Of a stretch of DNA of 64,000 nucleotides, positions 45,525-57,182 are shown piece by piece (positions within the stretch are counted from its first letter, which is position 1; every line of letters starts with the position of its first letter). The stretch covers positions 62,001-126,000 of the forward strand of contig AZLU01000067.1 in NCBI GenBank assembly GCA_002224055.1, written 5' to 3'. Both the position numbers and the translations under genes were made by a program. Below the pieces are notes generated by a model. That model did not search any database. It was not told the DNA's origin and was given only the letters and a program-made list of their open reading frames with translations. This stretch comes from Pezizomycotina sp. ARF18. Lineage: Eukaryota; Ascomycota.

Positions 45525-48500
45525 GCCTCCTTACCGTTATAGGCCGAGGCTTCTCTATTCTTTACGATCTAGGATAGGGCGCACTCCTAGCGCCTACCTT
45601 AGTTTAATAAATATTAGTAGAGCTAGCGGTTTGATAAATATATCGGTAACATTATCGGCCGATATAACGCGCGCTAGCGCGATTTTATAATCTTTAATTT
45701 TCTCTCTAATAAAATAATATTTAATATCGATATACTTAATTTATTATTAACGTTATAAGCCGCGTTTATAGCTAGGTAGTAGGCGCCTATATTATTAATT
45801 TTTAATTTAACGGGAATTATCTTCTTGTTACTAATAGTCTTAGTCTACTAGTTTATAAAGTAGACTCGACTAGAGTATTCTTCTAAGCTATATTATCTCT
45901 TAAGTCGCGGTGCTAAGTACGTATATTCTACCTTTATTATTAAAATAGCGACGGTAGTTTATTTATAAGATATAAACGATATTATTCTTTTATATATTAT
46001 AAAGGCGTAGCTATTAACTAAGCGGTAATCTTTAGCTTAAGCGAAATTACTATCTATATATCTCTAAGGCTATATCTCTCTATTAATACTACTCGGGCCA
46101 AAGCGTAGGCTATATTACGCGTCCCTTATAGATAACGTAGTAACCGCTATATCGCGGTATATTATAAATCTCCTAGGTAGGTAGTAAGATAGCTAATTCT
46201 AACTAAGTAAAGGCTAGTTCTAGCGCGTCTAAACCATCGGATACTAAGTTCTTTTAAATTTATTATAATAGTCCTCTAGTCTAATAATTTAATTTTCCTT
46301 AAACGGCGTAATACGAGATATTAAACTATTAATATCGCCGCGACTACGTAGTTTTATATACTATAACGTTAAAGTAATCTATTAATATATACCTTCTACG
46401 ATAAGTATATTATTTTTTATGGCGATTTTTTTTAATTTAAGCTCTTAAGAAGTATACCGCGTTATTAAATTACTTAATATTAAACTATTTAAATAGCTCT
46501 TTTTTAATCTTATTAACTAGTTTATTATATACGATAATAAATAAGTTATTAATAAATATAAGAATATATATACCGACGCCTTCTATATTAATATCTCTTA
46601 AGCTATAGTATATACCCGTATTATAGAGTAATCGATATAATTCTATACTAGTTAATACTTTATAAAGTTTACTATTCTATATTAATAGCGAAATACGTAG
46701 GCTATATATTAATTTAGTAAGATAAATAATATATTACGCTTTATACGTTAGTTTATTAAAAATCGTTTTATACTAGTATATATTCTTTAGGCGTAAATAT
46801 ATTTACTTACTAATTAGGCGCTAGATCCCTTTTAAAAAATATAAAAGTAATATTCTTATATTATACCTCGAGATCTAACGTAGCGATATCGCTAGAATAG
46901 TATAGCTATAAAAAATTTAACGACTAATAAATATATATATCGTTTATTAATTCTATAAATAACCTAAAACTACTAGTCTTACTTATAGTAAATAATCTTA
47001 TTTTAAACGTTTTATTTACGATAAAATACTTACTTTAGTAGTAGTAGACGCTATTACTTAATTCTTTTATATTTATTTAAATTAGTTTTTATACGCTATA
47101 TTTTCTAGCGAAAGTAGTTCTTCCTTTATTATTATTTACTATTTTACTTTCTCTAGCGATATATTATCTAAGCGTAGATAACGGTATTTAGATCTTTAAT
47201 ATTCTATATATAGCGAGGGCTACCGCGTTAGTAGGAGTTAAAGCTACTCTAAGCGGCGAGTATAAAATTATTATACTTAATCTATTATAATAGATTTAAT
47301 CTAGCGGTTATCGTAAAGTAAGAAGTTTATAGTACCTTATACTAAGTTAGATTATATACTTTAACTATTTTATTACTACCTTTAAATCTTATAATTTTTT
47401 TTTTATACTCTTATAGCGAGTTTATTAATAGGATAATAATCTCTTTATCTATATATTAATATTAAATAGGTATAGTTTACTAATATCTAATTTATAGCCT
47501 TAATACGCCTTATAGAGCGTCTTACTACGAAGTATCTTTATAGATAATATATTTCTTAGTTATAGACATATCGGGTAGTTTTTTTCCTATAGATAAAGTA
47601 GTAGATCTATATTATAAAGCGCCGCGCGTGCCTTATTTATAATAGTTAGTAGAAAGCGTTTTACTACTCTATTTTAGCTATAATTATTTAGCGCGTACCG
47701 CTACTACTCGATACCATATAAGACTAGTATATTTTAAATTTATTATTATTTAATTAATTACTATACTTACCGCCGCTATTATAATAAATAACGAGAATAG
47801 AGTATAACGGTATTAAATCGCGGTCTCTCGAGTTAGAGCGTTTTACGATATATTTAGTAATTCGCGCTTTAATCTATTTATCTATTATTTACTAGTTATT
47901 TTTCTTATTACTATATAGAAGTACCTAGCTATATTAAGTTATATCGTCGACTATACTATTAAATCTATTATTATTTTTTAAACTCTACTACTTATAGAGC
48001 GCTATCTATATATCTATATAAATCTTACGTAAAGGCGCGGTTTTTTTAAGTTATTAGCGCTTAGGCGCCTAACGGTATATACTTACCTATTATATATACT
48101 TTATAGGGACGTTAAATATACATACCTTTATAATAATTATACCTAGATCTTATAATAAATAATAAAAATTAATTTTATTTAATAGCTAGCGCCTAGTACT
48201 ATTTTTTACGCTATTTACTCTATTTTTATAACGAGTACCTATTCGCTATATATTAAGCTAGTTTATAGTAGTTTATTACTATTCTATATAGCTATTAGGA
48301 ATATTTTTCCCTACTTTAGACGCTTAAAGAGTAATTTTACCCGTTTATTATATTAAAACGTTAATACGTCTTAATCTAAGAGATTAAACGTTAGTCTCTA
48401 TTTAACTAACTACGCTATTAATAGTAGCTTAGCTTATCTAAATTCCTTATAATAATAAACGCCGGTTATCGTAATAACTTAGTATTTACTATTAATATTT

Positions 48501-50119
48501 ATTTTAAGGCGTACGTTTCTATATAAGTAGCTAAAACGACGTAATTATCTCCTATATATACGCGGTAAAGCGGTTTAAGCTATACCGGCTTTATAAATCT
48601 TTCTATTATTCTATAATATAATTATTATTTACGTTATTAGCGTACTACTAACCGTTATTTAAACTAGTATAGTACGCCTTATAATATTATTTTAAAGTAT
48701 TATTATTTCGCTTATATTCTATAGCTATCTATATTTAGTCTTTATTCTCTTTATAATTTATAGCTAAGGCGGCGCCTTCTAGCTTTATAAATAGGCGCAG
48801 CAGTTAGCGGCGGCTAGCATAAAAGAAATCTACCTTACTCCTTTAGCGTTATTTAAATAATACTACTAGCCGGCGCTATCTCTATAATTAAACTAGGTTT
48901 AAAATCTTTCTTTATTATTAGCGTTAATTATAAGATTAAACGCTTATAGGTAATAATATTATATATAGCTATATTTATTATATATATAGTATTATACTCC
49001 CTATATTAATATACTTTACAGTAGCGCGTCTTACTAGCTACTATAGCTACTAAATTCTTTATAGCTATAACCTTCTCTTAAAGGGCGTCCGCGCTATTTT
49101 AATATATTCTACTTCCTTTTATACTATTAGTATTTATATTATTACCGGTATCCTATTCTTAGCGCCTATTCTTATTATTATATAGACTATATCGTTATTA
49201 CTTATTTTTCTTTCTAGCGCGGCTTATATTAGCGCTAGATTTATTATACGTAAGCTTCTATACTTTTAACGTACTTCTTTTAGCTTAATAAGCTTATTAC
49301 TTACTTAAGATTTATTATAACGCCTTTTACTACTATTAATAAATATAATAGAGAATAATATAGTATTATATAACTTAAGTAATTTTTTTAAGATATTTTT
49401 AATAAGCTAATTATCGTAGAGTCTTAAGTCGAGAGTCTTTAGTTTTATCTATTATCCTTTTGCGCGGTTAATATATATATATATAGTATCGTTATCTTCC
49501 TAATATATACTTATTAGCTAAAGTTCTAATATTACTAATTCGCCTTATTATTTATAAAGTTTATAGATTTAAGAGCTATCTAAACGGCCTATACTTCGTT
49601 TATCGGCGTTAAAGTAATAAATCTACTCGATTTTTACCGTAGAAATAATAGTACTATTACTATATCGTAATAAGCCTATTTATTTTTATTAAGCTTCTTA
49701 TTTAGAGTCTTAAATTTTACGATAGTATTGATAAGCTTTAATATATGTAGTTTTATAAGTATACGCCTCTCTTAGAGTAGCTAGTCGCTACTCTACTTAA
49801 GTAGCGGGATAGGATTATAGCGAATCGCTTATTATATAATACTAGATAGCTTAGGTATACTCGGCGCTATACGGTAGGTATCTTCTATTAAGGTCGCGGG
49901 CGTAATATTAGGACTATTTACTCTACTATAGCTGAGCGTGCTTATAATGCCTCGCGACGGCGTAATAGGCGGTAAGATAAGGATAGAGTTATTCCTTAAG
50001 AACGTACTACGTTATAAGCTTCGCGACGTTACTATCTAAGATCTAGATTATCGTTTTGTAATAGCGCGGAATATAGCTATTACTTTTTTTTTTTTTTTAT
50101 AATATATTTATTACTACTA

Positions 50120-50360
50120 TATAGGATAAAGATTAAACTATTAATTATATAAAGAATAAAACTATCTATCGAGAGCAGTATCCTACCGTTTATATATAAA
50201 ATAAATCCTATATAAAACGAATCTTTACGATATTAATATCTTCGCATCGATGCATGCCGTTTATTATAGAGCTCGGCCGAGGTCGGTCGATGCATAGCGC
50301 TGCGGGCAATTCTCGATGCATTCGTGTCGTTTGATGTTCCTTTACTACTTACATCCAACA
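50120..50360 (-). repeat. Copia LTR, right copy
   Basis: 241 bp. Here the inner half (to about 50231) is RIP-mutated and the outer half is normal, the mirror image of the left copy. GAAGC follows at 50361-50365. Confidence 0.9.
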
Positions 50361-50365
50361 GAAGC

Positions 50366-51010
50366 CACGCACAAGATTCAAGAGATACCGGACTAGCGGG
50401 ACTCCGGCGCCACCACCGGCATATATGGCTTAGACTGCTAGGGAAGAACACGATTTGTTTCTCATATGGGTCGTGTTTGCACTATGCTGGTGACGGGCTT
50501 TATTTAGATTTCCGGGATTTGTTGGCTATTCTAAATTATTGCGATTCCAAGACCTCGAGGTGAATCATATCACGCTATCCACTTGCCCATGTCGTTCTAT
50601 TGAGCTTCTGTCTGTACCATTAAGAATCCAATACCGATGGTCCGTTAGTCATGTATTCTTGAGATAGTCTCGAACACGTTTTTCTGGCATTAACTTCGAA
50701 CTTAAAATCTGTTCTCGTTACGACCATTCCGGTGTTGTAGGCATGCAGCGCACGAGTTTCTAGATGGCGAGTGCGCAAAGTCTCCAGTATCAAGTTAAGC
50801 TCTAGATTGTTCCAATCGCAAATTCTTAATGTTAGTGTGTAATAGACGCGGAGCTATATCTCAACTTTATGACACTAGCGTTATCAAGGTAATCGGGCGT
50901 TTTATTTTTTCAGTAAAAGGAAGAAGCCTCAGAAAATACACCGCAAACCTCGTTGCTGAAATCTCATTATCAATCTTTAGGAAGATTCTCTTGTTCTGGA
51001 AAGCATAAAG
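50366..51010. other. Flank between copia fossil and gene B
   Basis: Normal-composition sequence, not RIP-mutated, continuing the host sequence interrupted at 45283. Probably the promoter region of gene B. A 79-codon frame at 50324-50563 starts inside the LTR and is not credible. Confidence 0.45.
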
Positions 51011-51495
51011 ATGCGCAATATACAATTCTTCATTAGGTCCATGCTCATCGCGGGCGCCCCCTTGTGCTTGGGGATGTACTGAAAAATAACGGAAAGTTGC
51101 TATCTAATGGCGCCCGTGAGCTTGACTTTCTAAATTCCGCACCCTCGAGTAATCAGAAAGAACAGGGCACTCCACCACGAGCGGCCGACGCGGACAGGGA
51201 CGGTCTCGTTATCACGGAAATTCCTCCTACAAACTACCCGATATACCCGAGCGAGCCATCCCGAAAGCCCAAGAAGTCTGAAGACGATTGTGGTCCTGAA
51301 TGCAAGAAAGATCGCGATATCTTCTTAGGCGTGGCTCTTTCAATACTAGCGATTGGTTTCATAATCCTTGTAGTCGTAATGCATAGGTGCCGCCCGCGGG
51401 AAACGGAGGGAGTTGATAGCACCGACGCCGCTGAAAGAGGCGAGAATAAAGGGGACTTTACGGAATCTGGGGACACGGACGTCAAGCTGCGGTGA
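51011..51495 (+). CDS. Small signal-peptide/single-helix membrane protein B
   Basis: About 160 residues; no family recognised. The ATG at 51011 opens MRNIQFFIRSMLIAGAP, a signal peptide; one base is missing in the following C run, and the frame continues LVLGDVLKNNGKLLSNGARE. The ectodomain is polar and Pro-rich (IPPTNYPIYPSEPSRKPKKS) and ends DDCGPECKKDRD. One membrane helix follows (IFLGVALSILAIGFIILVVV), then MHRCRPRE and an acidic tail (DAAERGENKGDFTESGDTD). The juxtamembrane PEC..xRxIF segment recurs in protein C, and both have His plus basic residues just after the helix and an acidic Asp/Glu/Ala tail, so B and C are probably paralogues. The gene is next in line after F once the copia element is discounted. 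Confidence 0.6.
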
Positions 51496-52254
51496 TAAGG
51501 GTGGAGAGTGAAGAATGTCGGGTGATACCTTGATTTGACACTCGTCAAACCGACGAGGGCGGAGAAGCTAACTCCCGTGTATGATGATCGTCGAACAGCA
51601 AGAACCGAAGCGCTTTATTGGAAAAGCTACGCGTGTTCACGGGAAAGATTGATGTCATTTAATCTCAAAATATCAGTCTCGAAATATCTATGTCATCATA
51701 ATTCGCTCTATCATGTCTAAAATTGTTTAATTGATTGACAGCTTAGAGAAGCGGCCGAGCTCTCTGAGGCTGAACGAGAATTCTACCAAGAGCACTGTCA
51801 ACGGCGGCTCTACCGGAAATAGTCTACTCCCACGTTGCGGTGGTAAAGTTTGGCCATGATTACATCGCAACTTGCATTACGGAAGACACTTTGGAACCTT
51901 GAAGGTTTTATTGGAGTGGCCCAGAGCCACGAGGAAGGTTGAATGGCAACCACATAGTCTAGCGAATTCCTGGACTACAAGATGGGGCAGAGCTAGAGCA
52001 TGGAAATCCTCACTTCCTATTCTCTCTAGGATAATCCTGAACGTAAGGTTCTGTCCGATACCCTCTATCGTGTCTAGCCCTGCCAATAAAACTCAGGGGT
52101 TTGCGAATTAAGTCGACTTTAGGTCCAATCACAACAGACTTAGGCGCAAGTTAAATACAATGCCACGATATAAAACGATGCCATTTAATCTTCTTTTCAG
52201 CCTTTGTCGGTGCCGCAGCGTATGCCATTTATTGCAACTTAGGCGAAAGCCATC

Positions 52255-52822
52255 ATGAAACGTTTTGCTGGGTTCTCCATTCTCTTATTCGCAAATTTTG
52301 CTTGGGCTGCACCGATCCCAAGGTTACCCGCAAATGGTCTCCAAGCTGCTGCAAAGTTCAGGCTCCTGACGGCATTCAGGGACCCAAAAATACCCAGAGA
52401 CGATTGTAGCTCATGTAACCAAACATGGCTGCGGCTACTAGATCGATTATCAAGGGATGTACGACGAATCCACTAAGTCTGTGACGTTCAACTCGGTATC
52501 TACCGCTGCAGATGATCCAGCCCTTATTCCCAGCTATGCTTGCGGTGGATAGAGATATCACTATTGAAAACGTCTGTGAGCTCGCTTGGGCAGGCGAGGA
52601 TAAAACGGCTTATCAGCACTAAGATCGGTCGGGGCGTAGCTCGCCGGAGTGTCTGAAAATGCGGAACATTTTTATCGCCGTCCTTTGCTCTGTTTTCGAC
52701 TTGGAGCGATAGGTAGCGTGATGGTACTAGCTCATAAGCGGCGTAAGGAAAATGACGCTGCAGAAAATCGTGGCTCGGAAACAACTGAGGCGGCTGGTAG
52801 GGACGACGAGACAAGAAGATGA
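52255..52822 (+). CDS. Small signal-peptide/single-helix membrane protein C
   Basis: Starts MKRFAGFSILLFANFAWAAP, a strong signal peptide with an AWA-type cleavage site. The ectodomain is spread over several frames: RLPANGLQAAAKFRLLTAFR, DDCSSCNQTW, ESTKSVTFNSVSTAADDPAL and DITIENVCELAWAGEDKTAY. It then reads SPECLKMRNIFIAVLCSVF, enters a helix, and after a slip continues LGAIGSVMVLAHKRRKENDA with the acidic tail NRGSETTEAAGRDDETRR and a stop at 52820. The PEC..RNIF juxtamembrane motif and the tail composition match protein B. Four or so one-base slips break it. Pairs of Cys in the ectodomain suggest disulfides. The start and the end are each well supported; the middle is less certain. Confidence 0.55.
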
Positions 52823-53689
52823 GAAACCGTTAAGGTCTCCACCGCTGCGTATCACCCCGAGTCACGACTATTAGTGGCATATGGCTGATCCGAACCAGCG
52901 CAGAAGCAAAGCTTCGCCAGTCGTTTACCCACGTTTTACTTGCAGGATGACGAAATGAGAGGAAGCCGATGTGGTCATAATGTGGAAGAGCTCATTGTTC
53001 ACATAGAGCTATTTTTATCGTTGTAAATTTTTTTGTCGCAATTGGACGTGTAAATAGCAATCTTCTACTAATAAATGTATCTTCGGGAATAAAGAGAAAC
53101 GATACGAATAGTGCCGCGAAGTGGTTTTATGTTGTGACCTGGCTGAAATGATCGTACGTCCGGGCTCCAAAAAGCCGAATTCGTGAGCGATGCTTGACTA
53201 TCAAGAATATGCTCAATTGGCCTCGGCTCCTACGGCTGCGCGGTCATTGCCTAGCTCCGCACGTAATATTGAGGACTCCAAACATTCAGCTACCCAGAGC
53301 CCTATATCCACGCCAAACCTTAATGTGCCCGTTCTCAGCTAAATCTACCTTCCCCGAGGTCCATGGTCGCGATCCAGACTGAACTACTAGGCTGGTATGA
53401 CAGCTTAACCTTACAACTCCACCACGTGCACCGGCAATGAATAACGCATTGTTACTAAAGCTTTCAAGCGGATTACTGGTTGTGGATATCTATGGCATCG
53501 TCTTTCGATTTCTACTCAGTTGATTTGCACTTCGTGCTACTATCTGTCCCAGTGATACACGTCTGCTGTTGTCACTCACTACAATCTTCAGTCTTCGTAA
53601 ACGAGTATAAGTAGAGGCTCCTCTTGACCTCTAATTGTTTGGATAACCGTTTGGCTACGAGAGTGCAACGACTGCGAGAATCTTCAACT

Positions 53690-54387
53690 ATGATCCGCAT
53701 GCAGTACACGTATACAATCGCCATTACAATATCCTTCTTTTCCTCGCTGCCTCATGCGCTCCGGCCCCCGACAGCAGACCCCGGGCTCTGGTCCACAATA
53801 AAAAGTACTTTAGCTCTGACGGGTCTTCGAAGTCATGCGATAGCTCGCCCTCATACCACGCCGACGTCTCGCCTCCTTCATATAATGAAGCTGCCGGGAC
53901 GATCCTTACTACAACTACGACGACGAAGAGTACTATACTGCCCCGCCGCGCGGATGGACAGATCCGCCGCGACTTGTAGCCATAGATGCAAGAGGAAGTT
54001 GGAATCATTTTGGGATCAATCGCTGGAGCTGTCTTCATAGCAGCCATCTACCTCTTTTGGTCTCACCGCGAGAAAGCTAAACGGAAAATGACGGCGACGG
54101 GAAATGTTGCCATCGCGGACGAAGGCACAGATATCGCGGCACCCGAGAAGAAATCTATATGGAGAGGACTGGTAGAAAGTAGGGGACTCACGGATGGTTT
54201 GGGACGTGGAAGGTTCGAGGCTCCGGTTACGGAAAAGCATCATGTTCACGACAGCACTAAGGGAAGTGGGCCTATCAGGACAAATGATGGCCTCAGATGG
54301 AGGAAGAGACTGTCGGGCAAATTGACGCAGAGACTCAGAGAGAAGGAAGCTCGTACAACCGCACCCGGTACGGATGAACCGGTTTAA
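53690..54387 (+). CDS. Small signal-peptide/single-helix membrane protein D
   Basis: Starts MIRMQYTYTIAITISFFSSL at 53690, a signal peptide. After a slip the ectodomain reads KKYFSSDGSSKSCDSSPSYH, DVSPPSYNEAAG and a Thr run (TTTTTTKSTI), probably O-glycosylated. After a short unclear join come EEVGIILGSIAGAVFIAAIY (one membrane helix), a basic stop (LFWSHREKAKRKM) and a 100-residue polar tail (EKKSIWRGLVESRGLTDGLG, then KHHVHDSTKGSGPIRTNDG) ending at 54387. The SSGSS-type serine patch, the PPxY-like PPSY and the [IV]GII[IL]GS helix start recur in protein E, so D and E are probably paralogues. The ectodomain-helix-tail layout resembles Mid2/Wsc-type cell-wall sensors, but I see no WSC domain. 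Confidence 0.62.
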
Positions 54388-55200
54388 ATACCACCAATGC
54401 GGTTCTCGCGATCCAGATTTCGGACACCGGGAAAGATTTTGAAAAACGCGGGGTAAGGTTAAGGCACTATGAGTCAGATAAGGAGCTAGGGCGAAGTATG
54501 AGCGTAATTTTGTTTTCAAATTTGATTAGAATAGACTAGTAAAGGAGCGAAGTCTATCTCATATTAGTTATGTAATGGGCAGCGTGATTTATTTATTGGT
54601 GCGAGCTGGATGTTTCAAAGATAACGAAGCAAGTCTTAAAAAGACCGGTACTAGATAGGCCCACAAATTAGACAAGCCTCCCTTCGTCGTAGAGCTATAT
54701 GTCATTAAAGAAGGCGTAGGGCATCATGACTCGACTACTAGATAGAATCCTCTTTCGAGGCTGTTACTATACAGATTACATTCTTAGGATTAAGGCTCGG
54801 TATGCTAGCAATACGAGCCCAACCTTAATTCGCATGTCTTAAACTTCAGAGTTCTAGCATGGTCTTAGTTTCACCGCTGCCAGTTAAGCTCCTTACCGGA
54901 AGAGAGAAAGTGAGGTGGTCATGGAAACAAGATAAGAACTTTATCGTTGTAAATAACTCTCTTACATGCGGCTACGAAAAATAATACTTGGTGATCATTT
55001 CATCCTGACCAAACGAATACAATAACCATCACTGTCAACACGCTGGTTCCTGCGATATCCTTACTAGGCTACAAAGTTGCCGGGAGCTAGGACATTGGTT
55101 GAGGCATACAGACGTGGGGAAGCCGGTCAACTCGCGCGTCTGGCTCTGGTATCAGCCACTGGCAAATAGAAATCTCGAGTTCTAATAGACGCTATTCATA

Positions 55201-56133
55201 ATGGCTCGGCTATTTCTGCAGCATTGCTGCTTGTTTCTTTCTTCTGGCTGCCATAACATCTGCAGCTCCGATAGCAAACTAAGCCCCGGCTGGCTTCGCG
55301 ATAAATGGGACTCCGCTAAATCGAAATTTAGTTCGGGATCTTCTTCGTCTAGTAAGTCTAAAGACAGCGATAACCCACCACCGTACAGCGCTGGTGATAG
55401 CCTCCGTCCTATAAGGAAGCAACTCGTAGTTCTTCCAGCGGCTCACCTCCTAGCAACCTAGACAACTCTCGGGGTAGCTCGACTTCTTCCATTTCCGGCT
55501 TTGGGAACTGGGGATTATCTCGTTGGCGACGCAGCAATAGGTACCGCTATGGCGATAGGTAGGCTACGGATACAACGATCGATACCGAGGCACGGGAGAG
55601 GCATAATAGTACAAAAGAATGAGCCTATGTCCGCTGTGGCTAAGAGGAACATCGGAATCATAATTGGGTCGAGTAATCGGCTTCTTCGCTTTCATCGCTG
55701 CTATCGTCGTTTGCCGGAGGAAAACAAAGGCCGGCGGAGATGGTAAAAATCGCGGATGTTTTGGTTGCTGCAATGGCCGGCGGAAGACCCAACGCTTTTC
55801 GAAGATGGACTTGGCGAGGAGTCTCAGGCGATACTCGAAGTTTTACAAGAAAAAGGAGAGCCTACAGAGATGGAGAATTTGAAACGGCCCGTCACAAACT
55901 TCGGATGTGGTAGTGATACTACCGCCCCCAGTGTATCACCCAAGCGGGCAAAGTACGCCATACAACGAGGCCGCCCATAACCCTTACGAACAGAAAAACA
56001 GGGAAAATGCAGCTGAGGTACCTTTAGATGATGGAGCGTGGCAACAGCAGGGGGTTACGTGGACCTGAACGATCCAGAGCCGGAGGCTATTCGCACCTAC
56101 CGAGGAGAGGTGGACAGGCTTATGAAGGCGTGA
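55201..56133 (+). CDS. Small signal-peptide/single-helix membrane protein E
   Basis: The largest member, about 300 residues over several frames. It starts MARLF; adjacent frames give a signal-peptide-like hydrophobic run ending TSAAPIAN. Then come LSPGWLRDKWDSAKSKFSSG, a Ser/Lys patch with DNPPPYSAGDS, a Ser/Gly region (GSSTSSISGFGNWGLSRWRR) and an Arg/Tyr/Gly run (NRYRYGDR next to GYGYNDRYRG). The membrane segment reads AVAKRNIGIIIGS, then VIGFFAFIAAIVVCRRKTK. A Cys cluster (GCFGCCNG) follows directly inside, possibly palmitoylated. The tail is acidic (EDPTLFEDGLGEESQAILEV, LQEKGEPTEMENL), then VYHPSGQSTPYNEAAHNPYE and YVDLNDPEPEAIRTYRGEVD, with a stop at 56131. About six one-base slips. Shared helix start and PPxY-like motifs link it to D. 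Confidence 0.58.
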
Positions 56134-57182
56134 GGGGACACATGCGAAGACTTATTCACAGCAGACGTAGAAGTTTTTATAGAGAGAACCAGTTTAATTG
56201 GCAATAATTACGTTAAATGAGACACTGGTAACTATTTGCAGGGATTTATTATTATATTCAGTGGTTTCTGAGGCGAGTCGGGATTCTAGGTGCACTATCT
56301 CACAATTTTCGTCTAAGTGGCAGAAAATTTCACAGAAAGGCCTGGGCGTTTCAAGTTATGATTTACGGTAAAATCATTTACGTAGAATAATTCGCGATAT
56401 AATATATTCAACTACTTTAAGGATGACAAATACATGTAGCCGTATATGAAGCAGACTCTTCTATAATAGCATGGCTTTGCAGCGAGATGAGGATGAAATG
56501 ACAGTGTGTGCCCTATAGACCTCTTCCTGGCGATTCTAAGCGCGTCTTAGTGGCATGTTGTTCGTTAATTTGAATGAGGGGACATAGTTGAAATTATATC
56601 GTTGTTTCTTCGGGCGCTGACTTAATCGTCGTCTTGCGTCCGGACGATAACACCCTGTAGCTCCTTGAGCTTCTCAAGCCGTCGTCAGAGACCTCGGGGC
56701 CGACAATGATGGGAGGAAGGCTCTTCGTCGCGGATATTTCGGAAGTTCCGGTATCCTTCTCGAGGACTTGTCGACGTTCTGCCGGTTGTACGAGATGAGA
56801 AAGAATAGGAGGAAGCATCTCAGGACAATAATAACGACTATTATTATCTCAGGCTATAATTACGACGCCGGGGAATATGCAGAACTAGCGTGGGAGGGGT
56901 GCTGAAGTATGGAAAAATGTCATAATTTTATTTTCACACGAAGGTGGCTATCCAAAGTGTTCTGAGGCGAAAGCTGAGATACACATACAAGAACCTACCA
57001 ACCTTACAAAGAGCAGCAGATTCATCAAGTCTATAAGTTCACTCTGTGCTCATTTGGATGGTGGCTAGAAAATGAAAGTTACAAATTTTGAGCGTACGGG
57101 TGCCTATATAACTGTAAATAAATCGCGGTGTTATCCAGTTGGCTGTATTTTGAATTCGAAAATATCTATCAAGAAATAAGAA
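56134..57182. other. Intergenic after the membrane-protein array
   Basis: No supported gene; a 74-codon minus frame at 56594-56818 is Pro/Ser/Thr-rich and unrecognised. The spacers inside the array (51496-52254, 52823-53689, 54388-55200) likewise show no gene and presumably hold promoters and 3' regions. Confidence 0.4.

Larger units (their letters stand above)
45284..50360 (-). mobile_element. Ty1/copia LTR retrotransposon fossil, RIP-mutated
   Basis: A 5,077-bp element bounded by two 241-bp LTRs (45284-45524 and 50120-50360) with TG..CA termini and a GAAGC target duplication. Coding remnants run on the minus strand: a reverse-transcriptase trace in the 46.5-46.6 kb region and an RNase H-end trace of the KxIDIxYxFIRE type near 45.65-45.75 kb place pol toward the left end, in the copia order. 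The interior is extremely AT-rich with almost no CpA or TpG, as expected from saturating RIP. It is dead: no coding frame survives and breaks are too many to count. A purine-rich stretch next to the left LTR, read on the minus strand, is the likely polypurine tract. Age cannot be read from LTR divergence because RIP dominates it. Confidence 0.92.
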
